A DNA stretch of 64,000 nt, taken from contig JAJTYM010000004.1 in the NCBI GenBank assembly GCA_021463345.1, forward strand, positions 51,115 to 115,114, read 5' to 3'. This document shows, in pieces, positions 8,402 through 17,164 of the stretch. Source of the stretch: Pseudobdellovibrionaceae bacterium (GTDB taxonomy: Bacteria; Bdellovibrionota; Bdellovibrionia; Bdellovibrionales; JAMPXM01). The notes beneath the pieces are model-generated. The model saw only the letters and a program-made list of their open reading frames with translations, was not told the origin of the DNA and did not search any database. Position numbers and translations under genes: made by a program. The stretch's first letter is position 1, and each line of letters starts with the position of its first letter.

Positions 8402-9724
8402 TCAAAGTTTCTCCTCGACCAGCTCGATGAACCGGCTGAGCGCGAGCGCGCGGGAGGCGAGCGAAGGGAGGCGGATGAACTCCTCTTCGGTGTGCATGCG
8501 GCCGCCGACGGGCCCGAGGCCGTCGATGACGACGCTGGAGCGGTCGCTCATGTAGTTCACGTCGCCGGCGCCGCCGGCCATCTCGGCTTCGATCCCGGCG
8601 CCTTCGATGTCGTTGACGATGTTCACGAGATCCCGGACGAGGGCGCGCGAACGGCGCGTGCTGGAAAACGGCGGGCAGTCGTCGCAGATCTCATAGGTCA
8701 CTTCGGGCCCGACGGTCCGATCGCGGTTGTAGACGGTTTGTTTGGAGAGGATCATGCCGATTTTTTTGTGAAGGCCGTCGCGCCCCTGGAAGGTCGCGAA
8801 ACGGGTGTCGAGTTTGGCTTCGGCGAACCCGCAAATCACGTTGTAGCGGTCCCGGCCCCCCTCGAACCGGCCGACGTTGACGGCGATGTCGTTCCTCGGG
8901 TCGTTGAGCTTGTGAAGTTTGGCGATTTTGATCGCCAGCTCGTGGGCGGCGTTGACGTGCTCGCCGCGCGAGCGTCCCGCGTGCGCCTCGACGCCTTTGA
9001 CGGAGATCCTGTACCAGCGGTTCCCGCGCCGGGAACGGATGACGCTGCCGTTGTCGAGAGCGGGTTCGAAGCCGAGGGCCATGACCGCGTCCTTGGCGTA
9101 CTCGCGGAATCCGTCGTTGAAGCCGATCGACCCCGCCTCCTCGTTGGGCGAGGAGATGAAACGCAGGCCGAAGCGTCTCCCGGCGCGCTTTCCCGCGTGT
9201 TCCCGGCCCCTCGCCTCCCTCGCGCGGAGGAACAGCTCGATCCCGAGGATCGCGATGACCAGGCCGCCTTTGTTGTCGATCACGCCCGCGCCGCGCGCGA
9301 GCCCGCCGTCCCCGAGGACCTCGAACGGCCCCATGTGCTCGAGACCGAGCACCGTGTCGGAATGGGAGACGAAGTTGATCCACTTCACGGCCCCCCGCGC
9401 CTCCTCGGGCGCGAGCCGCGCTTCGAGCAGGAGGCCGGATACGCCCTGGCCGCGCGGATTCTCCGTCCAGGAGACATCGAAACCCAGGCGCTCCAGCCGG
9501 TCGGCGAGGAGCCTCTGGACGAGGTTCACGCCGGCGATGTTCTCGGTGGTCGAGTCGATCGCGACCAGCTCTTCGAGGAATCGGAGGGGATCGAGCCCGC
9601 CCTCGGTCAAACGCGGCGTCCACGGGTCGTTTTCGTAGATCAGGCTGCCGCGGGCGGGGCCCGCGGGTTTTGTCCTGAGGGGGAACGGGATCTTGCGGAG
9701 CCGGCGGATCAAACTCGCGCGCAC
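8402..9724 (-). CDS. M20 family metallopeptidase (glutamate carboxypeptidase-like)
   Basis: A 440-residue di-zinc peptidase. Expected M20 residues are visible in order: the first His in FVSHSDTV, the bridging Asp in GAGVIDNKGG, the catalytic and ligand Glu pair in SSPNEEAGS, a further acidic ligand in ALGFEPALDN, and the last His in GGRMHTEEEF. The dimerisation domain lies between, with GVEAHAGRSRGEHVNA. The overall pattern is closest to glutamate carboxypeptidase/CPG2. The start is GTG 9724, backed by a well-spaced GGGAGG. No signal peptide is evident. It follows the UMF1 transporter gene by 42 bp on the same strand, so co-expression is possible. Substrate is not predictable. Confidence 0.88.
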   Translation of the reverse strand: MRASLIRRLRKIPFPLRTKPAGPARGSLIYENDPWTPRLTEGGLDPLRFLEELVAIDSTTENIAGVNLVQRLLADRLERLGFDVSWTENPRGQGVSGLLLEARLAPEEARGAVKWINFVSHSDTVLGLEHMGPFEVLGDGGLARGAGVIDNKGGLVIAILGIELFLRAREARGREHAGKRAGRRFGLRFISSPNEEAGSIGFNDGFREYAKDAVMALGFEPALDNGSVIRSRRGNRWYRISVKGVEAHAGRSRGEHVNAAHELAIKIAKLHKLNDPRNDIAVNVGRFEGGRDRYNVICGFAEAKLDTRFATFQGRDGLHKKIGMILSKQTVYNRDRTVGPEVTYEICDDCPPFSSTRRSRALVRDLVNIVNDIEGAGIEAEMAGGAGDVNYMSDRSSVVIDGLGPVGGRMHTEEEFIRLPSLASRALALSRFIELVEEKL

Positions 9725-9766
9725 TCGGGACCTCCCGGTTTGGCTGGCGGGCTTGGGGCGACTGTG

Positions 9767-11038
9767 TCAGGGTTCGCGCGGCTCGGCAACGGGAACCTTC
9801 GCGAGGATCGCTGCGCCGATGACGAACAAAAGGATGACGCTCAGGATGGAATGGCGGGGGTCGCGGCTGATGAGGCTCACCACCGCCATCAGAAGGGGCC
9901 CGAGCACGGCCGAAAATTTCCCGAGCATGTTGTAGAAGCCGAAAAATTCGCCGGCTTGGTCCTGCGGGATCATCCGCGCGAACACGGCGCGGCTGATGCT
10001 CTGTATGCCGCCTTGCACGAGGGCGATCATCACGGCGAGCACGTAGAATTCGCGCTCCTCGGTCATGAAGTACGCCCAGACTGTTCCCAATATGTAGACG
10101 GATATGCAGGCGAACAGGGCGCGTTTGGCGCCGACGCGCCCGGCGATCCAGCCGAAAGCGAGGGTCGCCGGGAAGCCGACGAACTGCACGATGAGGATCG
10201 CGACGATCAAGCCTTCCGCCTTGAATCCGATCGACATCCCGTAGTCGACCGACATTTTGATGATCGTGTTCACCCCGTCGATGTAAAAAAAATACGCCAG
10301 CAGGAACAGGCCGAGGTATTTGCGCCGGCGCAGCTCGAGAAGGGTGCCCCAAAGCTGTTTCGCCCCGGTGAAGACCAGGCGGCGGAGCGGGATCTTTTCA
10401 GGTCGCGCCGAGCCCGGGCGGTGCTCGGGAACGAACAGGAAGGTCGGGATCGCGAAGACCGCCCACCAGACGGCCACGGAGAGGAACGCGAAACGGGTCG
10501 CCTCCGCCTTGTCCGGGAACCCGAACCATTCCGGTTTCGTGATGGTGACGACGTTGAACAGGAAAAGCAGGCCGCCGCCCAGGTAGCCCAGGGCGAAGCC
10601 GAACGCCGAGGCGAACTCCATCCTGTCGCGCTCGGCGACGTTGCAGAGGAGGGCGTCGTAGAACGTGTTGGCGCCCATGAAGCCGATGTTGGCGACGACG
10701 AAGAGCGCGATCGCGCGCGGCCAATCGCCTTCGGCGACGGACGGGAACAGCGCGGTTCCCAAGATCCCGAGGAGGGTGAACAGGAGCAGGAACGTTTTTT
10801 TGCCGGACCCGCGGTCCGCCAGCGCGCCGAACACGGGGGACAGGCCGGCCAGAAGCGCGCTGACCAGGGAGTGCGAGAACCCGAGTTGCGCCGTGCTGAC
10901 CGCGACGTCGGCGCCTCGGCTCCAGTAGTTCTTGAAAAAAATCGGGAACAGGGCCGTGACGACCGTCGTTGAAAACGCGGAATTCGCCCAATCGTACGAA
11001 GCCCACGCCAGCATTTCGCGAGACACGCGTGTTTTCAA
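9767..11038 (-). CDS. UMF1/Atg22-like MFS transporter
   Basis: A 423-residue polytopic protein with about twelve hydrophobic segments. The N-terminal SYDWANSAFSTTV is the hallmark of the UMF1 (Atg22-like) branch of the major facilitator superfamily. The MFS loop motif is present between helices 2 and 3 (GALADRGSGKKTF). In yeast Atg22 is a vacuolar amino-acid effluxer; bacterial members are largely uncharacterised. The longest start is TTG 11038; GTG 11026 and ATG 11014 are in-frame alternatives that keep the motif. The downstream M20 peptidase hints at amino-acid or peptide metabolism, but that is inference. Confidence 0.85.
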   Translation of the reverse strand: MKTRVSREMLAWASYDWANSAFSTTVVTALFPIFFKNYWSRGADVAVSTAQLGFSHSLVSALLAGLSPVFGALADRGSGKKTFLLLFTLLGILGTALFPSVAEGDWPRAIALFVVANIGFMGANTFYDALLCNVAERDRMEFASAFGFALGYLGGGLLFLFNVVTITKPEWFGFPDKAEATRFAFLSVAVWWAVFAIPTFLFVPEHRPGSARPEKIPLRRLVFTGAKQLWGTLLELRRRKYLGLFLLAYFFYIDGVNTIIKMSVDYGMSIGFKAEGLIVAILIVQFVGFPATLAFGWIAGRVGAKRALFACISVYILGTVWAYFMTEEREFYVLAVMIALVQGGIQSISRAVFARMIPQDQAGEFFGFYNMLGKFSAVLGPLLMAVVSLISRDPRHSILSVILLFVIGAAILAKVPVAEPREP

Positions 11039-11182
11039 TGGCTCTTACCGGTTGAGAGTGAGGCGTTGACCCGCGCTCGGGGCCCGCCCGCGATCGTAAC
11101 TTGTTTTTCCGCCCCCGCAAAGGGCTTGTTGGGCGCGTCGCCGTTTCCGCCGGGGCGTCCCGGGAGGCGTCCCGGAGGAGCG

Positions 11183-13690
11183 TCAATGGATCTCGAGCGA
11201 TTCCCTCAAGGCGTCTTGGATCGTCGCGACCAGGTCGTCGCGGTCGACGGGTTTCGTGACGTGCCGGTCGCAGCCGGCCCCGAGGATCAGGTCTTTTTCC
11301 TCTTTCAGGGCGTGAGCGGTCAGCGCGATGATCGGGCCGCGATAGCCTTTCGAGCGGAGGAAGCGGGTCGCCTCGTAACCGTCCATCTCCGGCATCTGGA
11401 TGTCCATCAGGACGATGTCGAACCTGCCGCTGAGCGCGTGCTCGGCGGCTTGCCGGCCGTTTTCGGTCAGAGTGACGCGCGCCCCGCACTTCTGCAGCAG
11501 CCGGCGGAGGAGGAGGCGGTTGTCCTCGCTGTCGTCCGCGGCGAGGATCTCGACGTGTTCGAGGGGGCGTTCCGAGCGCGCGTGCGCCCCGTTCCCGGAA
11601 AGCCGAGGTCGGGCGGCGGGGACGTTGGGGGCCGCGTGGAACCTCACCCGGCATTCGAACGTCGACCCGCGGTCCGGCTCCGACTGGACGAGGCGGACGT
11701 CCCCGCCCAGAGCGCGCGCGAGGTTGCGCGCCAGCACGAGGCCGAGACCGGTCCCGCCGAACTGGCGCGTGACGGTCGAATCCGCTTGGACGAACGGGGT
11801 GAAGAGCTTTGTCACGCACTCCGGGCGGATGCCGATCCCGGAGTCGGCGACCCGGCAAATGAATTGGTCCCCTTCCCGCAGCAGGGAGACCCTGACCGAA
11901 CCGCGTTCGGTGAACTTCATCGCGTTGCCGATCAGGTTGATGAGGATCTGGCGCAAGCGGGTCGGATCCGTCGAGATCCAGCGCGGCAGGTCCGGCGCCG
12001 CATCGACGTCGTAGCGCAAGCCGCGTTTGAGCGCCTGCGGCTTGAACAACGTGCGCAGCTCGATGACGAGGTCGAGCAGCGAGAACGGCTTCGTTTCCAT
12101 CTCCATTTTGCCGGCTTCGACTTTCGAGAGGTCCAGGATGTCGTTGATCAATTCGAGAAGCAGGCGGCCGTTGCGGCGGATCGCGTTCACGCAGTCGAGC
12201 CGCTGCTGCTCGGTCTGATCCTCGTCGAGCAGGAGCTCCGCGAACCCGACGACAGCGCCGAGCGGCGTGCGGATCTCGTGGCTCATGTTGGCGAGGAAGC
12301 GGCTCTTCGCCTCGTTGGCCGACTCGGCCTCCTGCTTGGCTCGCAGAAGGTACGCTTCGGCCTCGCGGCGGGACGAGATGTCGGTCAGCAAGATGAGAGC
12401 GCCGTCCGGAGCGCCGTCGCCGCCTTTCAGGGAGGAGGCCGAGACCTGCGCCCACGTCTCCCGCCCGTCTGTCCCGCGGAAACAACAGTCGAACTTCTGC
12501 CCCTCGCCGAGGAGCAGATCGCGCCAGCGTTCCAGGAAGCCCGCTCGGCATTCGGGCGAGACGAAGGAGAAGATGGGCTCGGAACGCAGGTCGGCGTCCG
12601 GGATCCCCAGCATCTCGCTCACGCGCCGGTTGCTGAGCCGCGTGCGGCCGTTTGGATCCAGCCTCCAGATTCCTTCGTTGGCGAGGGTCACGACGCCGCG
12701 GTAGAGTTCCTCGCTCCTCCTGAGGCGGTCGCGGGAATCGCGGCGGTCGGAGATGTCGATCGTCATGCCGGACCAGCCGATGATGCGCCCGCCGTCGTCG
12801 TGAAACGGCGCCCCTCGGCTCAGCACGGTGTACAGGGTCCCGTCTTGGCCGAAGATGCGGTATTCGCGGTCCCAGAAATCCCGTTTACGCACGCATTCGA
12901 ACCACTCCTCGACGACCCGGTCCCGGTCGTCCGGATGCAGGAGGCGGCGCCAGAGGAAAGCGCGGTAGTCCGCGATGTCCATACCGATCATGTTCAGGAA
13001 CGATTGGCTGACGTAGTTCGGGCGCCCCTCGGCGTCGGTCACCCAGACGCCGAACGGGAGGGTTGTTCCGATGGCGCGGAACAGGCTTTCGGCGCGAACG
13101 CGTTCCTCCAGGGCCGCCGCGGCCTCGGCGCTTTCCCGCTGCTCGCGGCACAGCCGCTCGGCGAGCCGTTCGCGCATCCCGTCGACTTCCTGGCGGCGGA
13201 TCTCGGCGTGCAGGAGCCTCGCGGCGGTGTCGAGGAAACGGTCGGCCTCGCGGGCTTGGGCCCCTCTGGCGCGCCAGTAGACGCCGAGCCTGCGGCAGTC
13301 CGGCTCGTTTTCGTCGTCGACCGGGGCCGATAGGCCCGCGACGAAGCCGTTCGATAAGAGGAGGCCGGGGACGGCGCCGGTCCCGGGGTCGGCGTAACGG
13401 GAAAAAACGCCTTCAAACATCGCCGTGCCCGGGCCGGTCGCCAGCAGGAAGCGGGACCAGCCAGCCTGTCCGCCGGCTTGGAACGGCTCGATGAGCGTGA
13501 CGAGATCGGCGGCGAGGGTCGCGCGCACGCGTTCGCAGATCGTTTCGATGCGTTCGCGGGCGGCCGAAGAGTGCGCCGGGGCGAGCGCCATTTCGCGCGC
13601 GAGGTCGTCGAGCGCCGTGAGCGGGGCCGGGGAGGAGGGCGGGGCGGCGAGCCCCGCTCCCGGCGGCGTCGAGATTGAATTCTGCGGCAT
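11183..13690 (-). CDS. Hybrid sensor histidine kinase (GAF-like, PAS-PAS, HisKA, HATPase, REC)
   Basis: An 835-residue soluble hybrid kinase. Residues 40-165 look like a GAF-type sensor, followed by a coiled coil (165-205), two PAS domains (about 205-320 and 330-445) and the HisKA box SHEIRTP with phospho-acceptor His471. The ATPase domain has NLIGNAMKFT, VADSGIGI and FGGTGLGL. The C-terminal receiver domain has acidic pair D719-D720, acceptor D763 in LMDIQMPEMDG and Lys813. No membrane segment is seen, so it senses a cytoplasmic signal. ATG 13690 has GAGGAG ahead of it. It is transcribed away from a single-domain response regulator whose receiver is strikingly similar to its own, suggesting a shared relay. 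Confidence 0.93.
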   Translation of the reverse strand: MPQNSISTPPGAGLAAPPSSPAPLTALDDLAREMALAPAHSSAARERIETICERVRATLAADLVTLIEPFQAGGQAGWSRFLLATGPGTAMFEGVFSRYADPGTGAVPGLLLSNGFVAGLSAPVDDENEPDCRRLGVYWRARGAQAREADRFLDTAARLLHAEIRRQEVDGMRERLAERLCREQRESAEAAAALEERVRAESLFRAIGTTLPFGVWVTDAEGRPNYVSQSFLNMIGMDIADYRAFLWRRLLHPDDRDRVVEEWFECVRKRDFWDREYRIFGQDGTLYTVLSRGAPFHDDGGRIIGWSGMTIDISDRRDSRDRLRRSEELYRGVVTLANEGIWRLDPNGRTRLSNRRVSEMLGIPDADLRSEPIFSFVSPECRAGFLERWRDLLLGEGQKFDCCFRGTDGRETWAQVSASSLKGGDGAPDGALILLTDISSRREAEAYLLRAKQEAESANEAKSRFLANMSHEIRTPLGAVVGFAELLLDEDQTEQQRLDCVNAIRRNGRLLLELINDILDLSKVEAGKMEMETKPFSLLDLVIELRTLFKPQALKRGLRYDVDAAPDLPRWISTDPTRLRQILINLIGNAMKFTERGSVRVSLLREGDQFICRVADSGIGIRPECVTKLFTPFVQADSTVTRQFGGTGLGLVLARNLARALGGDVRLVQSEPDRGSTFECRVRFHAAPNVPAARPRLSGNGAHARSERPLEHVEILAADDSEDNRLLLRRLLQKCGARVTLTENGRQAAEHALSGRFDIVLMDIQMPEMDGYEATRFLRSKGYRGPIIALTAHALKEEKDLILGAGCDRHVTKPVDRDDLVATIQDALRESLEIH

Positions 13691-13990
13691 GATCTCCTCG
13701 CAAGCTGCGTTTCCTCACCGCCTGAACGCGATCTTAATTTGATCCAAGCGTTTGCGCTTTTCAATTCAAATCGTCAACAATATTTATTGATGTCGGCGCT
13801 TTCTAACAAACAAATTTTATTTGTGACATGAAGACCCTGGCGGAGCGGGGGCGGAACCCCTGGCCCGACCTGGAATTGTGGCGGTATTTACACGCTTGCC
13901 CGCCGGATTGTGGAGGTAGCGTCGTTTTGTCGCGCGACGGAAATGAGAAACTGGGTTCCGGAGGCCGCCTGTCCCAGGCGAAGGGGAGCT
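13691..13990. promoter_or_regulatory. AT-rich divergent intergenic region between the hybrid kinase and its response regulator
   Basis: About 300 bp with no convincing gene. The part at 13735-13825 is far richer in A/T than the rest of the window and presumably holds both promoters, but no -35/-10 pair stands out. AAGCG (13746-13750) and CGCTT (13755-13759) form a short inverted repeat. The stretch 13830-13990 would be leader for the response regulator; a short open frame in it lacks codon character. Confidence 0.4.
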
Positions 13991-14395
13991 ATGCCGCTGC
14001 TCGGACTGCGCGTCTTGATCGTCGAGGACGCCCCTGACAACCAAGTTTTGTTTTCACGTATGCTCGAGATCGCGGGGGCCCGCGCCGACGTCGCGGACAA
14101 CGGTTTGGAGGGCCTCGAGCTCGCTTTCCGAAATTGTTACGATGCGATCGTGATGGACATCAGGATGCCCCTCATGGACGGTTACCAGGCTTCCGCGCGG
14201 CTTCGCGAGCGCGGTTTCAGTCGGCCGATCATCGCGCTGACGGCGCACGCGGTGGCGGGTGAGGAAGCCCGTTGCCGAGCGGTCGGTTGCACGCACTTTT
14301 TGACGAAACCGGTGGAGAGGAGGGACTTGGTGGAAACCCTGCGCTCGGCCTGCTTCTCGGAAGCCGGGGATCCGAGCGCGGGAAGGGGCGTTTAG
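13991..14395 (+). CDS. Single-domain response regulator (CheY-like receiver)
   Basis: A 134-residue stand-alone receiver domain. It has the acidic pocket Glu12-Asp13 (LIVEDAPDN), phospho-acceptor Asp56 in VMDIRMPLMDG, the conserved Thr in ALTAHAV and Lys106 in LTKPVE, and no output domain. ATG 13991 is preceded by AAGGGGAG; longer readings of the frame lack a ribosome site. It is divergent from the hybrid kinase, and its segment from acceptor Asp to Lys closely parallels the kinase's own receiver (MDGYxA, RPIIALTAHA, LTKPVxRxDLV). It is likely to share that phosphorelay. Its stop codon overlaps the stop of the convergent small gene by 4 bp. Confidence 0.9.
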   Translation: MPLLGLRVLIVEDAPDNQVLFSRMLEIAGARADVADNGLEGLELAFRNCYDAIVMDIRMPLMDGYQASARLRERGFSRPIIALTAHAVAGEEARCRAVGCTHFLTKPVERRDLVETLRSACFSEAGDPSAGRGV

Positions 14396-14622
14396 GCGGC
14401 CTGTTTCTTGCGTTTCTGGTAGGCCATGAATTTTTTGTCGAAATCCGTCGGGCGTTCGCCCTTTTTGTTGATCAGGCCGAACTTGAACCACTCGTAGTGT
14501 TCGTTGCAAAAAGTCATCAGATCCTGTTTCTTCGCGCAGCCTTGAACCGTGCAGCGGGTCAGCGCGACGATGTTGCCGCCGCTTTGTTGGTCCTGCTGCT
14601 GGTGCTTCAGTTTCGTGGCCAT
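14392..14622 (-). CDS. Small conserved-looking Cys/His protein
   Basis: A 76-residue protein of unknown function. After a Gln-rich, charged N-terminus it has CTVQGCAKK, then FCNEHYEWFKFGLI, a Cys-Cys-Cys-His set that could hold one zinc ion, and a Lys-rich tail ending KRKKQAA. The high Lys/Gln content suggests nucleic-acid or ribosome association, which is speculation. ATG 14622 is used because GGGCGGGAG lies just upstream and the frame before it is low-quality; an upstream ATG at 14691 is in frame. It is convergent with the response regulator, and their stop codons overlap. Confidence 0.68.
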   Translation of the reverse strand: MATKLKHQQQDQQSGGNIVALTRCTVQGCAKKQDLMTFCNEHYEWFKFGLINKKGERPTDFDKKFMAYQKRKKQAA

Positions 14623-14772
14623 GTGTTTCTCCCGCCCTGGTTTGGGCCTTTGACTGACGTATCGACCTTCCTGCGCCCCAACTTTAGACAAGTCGGTCGT
14701 GACTGGGCCGAATCAGGACAAGGACCGAGGCGCGGCGTCTCGTTCGTAGACGAATGGGGGGGAGGCGGGCGG

Positions 14773-14803
14773 CCCGGGCGGCGCCCGGGCGGCGCCCGGG
14801 CGG
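14773..14803. repeat. GC-only 11-bp tandem repeat
   Basis: The unit CCCGGGCGGCG occurs at 14773-14783 and 14784-14794, and as a 9-base partial at 14795-14803. It lies just before the 3' end of the lipoprotein gene. It is self-complementary and may act as a hairpin or simply be slippage-prone DNA. Confidence 0.75.
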
Positions 14804-14813
14804 TCAGAAAGCC

Positions 14814-15953
14814 TTACAAGGCGAGCAGTTTCGCCAACAGTTCGTCGTCTTCGCCGCGATAGCCTTTCGGCTCGATGATGGCGCAGGCGACGCCCGCTTT
14901 TTCGAGGCGGGATTTCAGGTCCGGCGCGTGGGCGCCGCCGACGACGAGGGCCATCGGGCGGGCCGGCGCGCCCAGGATTTTCCGCACCATGATCTTGTTG
15001 CGTTCCTCGAAGCCGCGTTGAACGCGGCTGATCACGTCTTTGAGTTCCGCTTTCAGCTGCGCCACGGCTTGCGGGACGGTCGTGCCCGGCGGCAGGCGGT
15101 AGATGTCGATCACCGAAGCCAGGTGCGGTTTCGCCTTCGGATCGTCGTCGCCGACGCCCTCGAGCCGCGAAAGGAAGCCGGCCACGCCACGGGCGTCGGA
15201 GAAAGCCAGGTCGTGCGCCCTGATCAGTTCGTCGCTGTCGGCGCAAACGGTGTCGACGGCGGATCCGAGCTTGGCTTCGAGCTTGAGCCCCACGTGCGTG
15301 ATGACGGAGTCGTAATCGGGCCGGCCCGCGCGTTTTTCGAGTCCGCGCAGGTTCCAGCCGTTGTAGCGCGTTTCGAACCCGCGCGAGATGCCGTAGCCGC
15401 ATCCTTCGACGAGCACGGTCCTCAGGAGGCCTTGGTTGATCCAATTCCCGAGCATTTTGTAGATCGCGATCTGGTTCTCGGCTTGCGGTATCCCTTTGAG
15501 AAGGTCGCGTTCCCGGCCCGGGGATTTCGGGACCGTGTCCACGCTCGGGGCCGGGTGCCACTGTTTGACGATCAGGACGAACCGACCGTTGTTTTTGCGC
15601 GGCGAAGAGCACGTCGTTTCGGTCCGCCCCAGGGCGTCGTTGAGCGTGAACGAGGCCAGGCCGTCGATCGCGACCCCGCCGGGCTTTGATGCGGCCTGAT
15701 CGACGAGTCGAGCGGCCGCGTTGGGGTCCATCGGGGTCGGCGCCGGAGCCGGCGGGAACGCCGCCGCATTGGGCGCCGCCGCCGCGGCGGGCACCGGGTT
15801 CGGGGCGAGGGTTTTCACCGCCGCGGCCTCCGCGACGGGTTCAGGCGCCGCGGCGCCGGTCGTTTCGGATTGCGTCGAAGCGCAGCCGCTGGCGGCCAGG
15901 ATGGCCGCGACCCACGCGCAGGCGCGGATAGGTCCCTGTGTTCGGCGATTCAC
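14814..15953 (-). CDS. Putative lipoprotein of unknown function
   Basis: A 379-residue protein with a basic N-terminus, hydrophobic stretch and lipobox-like AASGC (Cys at about residue 24), so it is probably lipidated. An Ala/Pro-rich linker of about 70 residues follows, then a folded domain of about 260 residues. Visible blocks include RFVLIVKQWHPAPSVDT, AENQIAIYKMLGNWINQGLLRTVLVEG, and near the end ALVVGGAHAPDLKSRLEKAGV. These have a faint TraB/ChaN-like feel (a hydrophobic strand followed by GGAH), but I cannot assign the family. The start is GTG 15953 with GGAGGAA well placed; a longer frame reaches 16016. It is divergent from the HAD-like gene with only 46 bp between the starts. Confidence 0.72.
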   Translation of the reverse strand: MNRRTQGPIRACAWVAAILAASGCASTQSETTGAAAPEPVAEAAAVKTLAPNPVPAAAAAPNAAAFPPAPAPTPMDPNAAARLVDQAASKPGGVAIDGLASFTLNDALGRTETTCSSPRKNNGRFVLIVKQWHPAPSVDTVPKSPGRERDLLKGIPQAENQIAIYKMLGNWINQGLLRTVLVEGCGYGISRGFETRYNGWNLRGLEKRAGRPDYDSVITHVGLKLEAKLGSAVDTVCADSDELIRAHDLAFSDARGVAGFLSRLEGVGDDDPKAKPHLASVIDIYRLPPGTTVPQAVAQLKAELKDVISRVQRGFEERNKIMVRKILGAPARPMALVVGGAHAPDLKSRLEKAGVACAIIEPKGYRGEDDELLAKLLAL

Positions 15954-15999
15954 GAGATGTTCCTCCGGATGTGTTTGGCTTGATCGAGGGATCTGGATT

Positions 16000-17091
16000 A
16001 TGAATGACGTTAGCATGCGTGATTGGAAAACTCGAGCCCAGATCCTCGGAGACGTCGTCTTCTTCCGTTACTCGTCGTCGGACGTCGAAAAGACGTTCGA
16101 TGAGGTGTACGTTTGGGATCTCGACAAGACCTATCTGGACACGAGTTGGGGAAGCCTCCGCGAGCTCTGGAGGACGGCGCTCGAGAAGGCGTTCCAGAAG
16201 CGCAACGTGCCCGGCACCGGCAGCCTCGTGCGCGCGCTCAAAGCCTCGTGGGAAAACGAGAACGCCAAACGCGCGTTCCCGATTTACTTCATCACGGCCA
16301 GCCCGCCGCAGATCGAGACGCGCATCCGTGAGAAACTCGAACTCGACGAGATCCTGCCGCTCGGCTGCTTCTACAAGGACAACCTGCGCAACCTGAAGCC
16401 GAAGCGGATGTGGCGTCTCACGCAGCAGGTCGGCTACAAGCTGCAAGCGCTCCTGCAGCTGCGGACCAGGCTCAAGGACGACGTTCGCCAGATATTGTGG
16501 GGGGACGACAGCGAGTCCGACGCCATCATCTATTCCCTTTACTCGGACATCTGCGCGCGGCGCTTTTCCGAAAAGGAGCTGCGGGAGGTCCTCCGCAGCC
16601 TGCACGTGATCGGCGGGCAGACCGAGACGATCTTCGATCTGCAAGACGAGATCCCGCCGCACGATCCGGTCGAGAAAATCTACATCAACCTGGCCGTCGA
16701 CACCGATCCCGAGTACTACCTGAAATTCGGCCGGCGCGTCGTCCCGACGAACAACACGTTCCAGGCGGCGCTCGACTTGTTCCAGGACAAGCGCCTCAAC
16801 GCCGAGTTCGTTCTCCGCGTGGCCCAGGACATGGTGATGAACTTCGGTTTCACCATCGAGGAGCTCGAATCGAGCTTCGACGGCTTGGTGCGGAGACGGA
16901 TACTTTCGAGCGCCACCGTGACGGATATTCTGCCGGTCCTCAAAGGGCAAAATCTCTTGTCCCCGGATTTCGCGCCCAGCCTCGAGCCGGGCAAGGTCGC
17001 CACTCAGGTCGGTGATCGCGTGTACCTGCTCGAGGGCGTGCATGAGCCTTGGGTTCCCGAGCACATCGATTATCTTCACGAGTTCCGCTGA
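16000..17091 (+). CDS. APP1/DUF2183-like HAD-superfamily protein
   Basis: A 363-residue protein. VWDLDKTYLD (38-47) is a HAD motif I with nucleophile Asp40 and acid/base Asp42. FPIYFITASPP (93-103) fits motif II, and ILWGDDSESDAIIYSLYSDI (from 166) fits motif III with paired acidic residues. The spacing and the ASPP and GDxxxxD variants resemble the DUF2183 domain of yeast phosphatidate phosphatase App1. The C-terminal third (from about 230) has no match I recognise. GAGGG lies nine bases before ATG 16000. Phosphatase activity is likely by motif; phosphatidate as substrate is inference. It is divergent from a lipoprotein gene. Confidence 0.78.
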   Translation: MNDVSMRDWKTRAQILGDVVFFRYSSSDVEKTFDEVYVWDLDKTYLDTSWGSLRELWRTALEKAFQKRNVPGTGSLVRALKASWENENAKRAFPIYFITASPPQIETRIREKLELDEILPLGCFYKDNLRNLKPKRMWRLTQQVGYKLQALLQLRTRLKDDVRQILWGDDSESDAIIYSLYSDICARRFSEKELREVLRSLHVIGGQTETIFDLQDEIPPHDPVEKIYINLAVDTDPEYYLKFGRRVVPTNNTFQAALDLFQDKRLNAEFVLRVAQDMVMNFGFTIEELESSFDGLVRRRILSSATVTDILPVLKGQNLLSPDFAPSLEPGKVATQVGDRVYLLEGVHEPWVPEHIDYLHEFR

Positions 17092-17164
17092 GGCCCGCCG
17101 TGGCTCCGGCGCGGTGCCCGCGGTCCCGGCTGCGGCAACCTCGGGAACGACCGCGCGAACGTGT

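Noticed and set aside
8285..10972. An open frame of 895 codons on the plus strand across the M20 and MFS genes
   Set aside because: It is antisense to two well-supported genes, and long antisense frames are expected in G/C-ending codon DNA.
13828..14037. A short plus-strand open frame ahead of the response regulator
   Set aside because: It lacks codon bias and a ribosome site and runs out of frame into the regulator gene; it is more likely leader.
14773..14803. The 11-bp GC repeats as a possible CRISPR or origin element
   Set aside because: The units are contiguous, without spacers, too short and only 2.8 copies.
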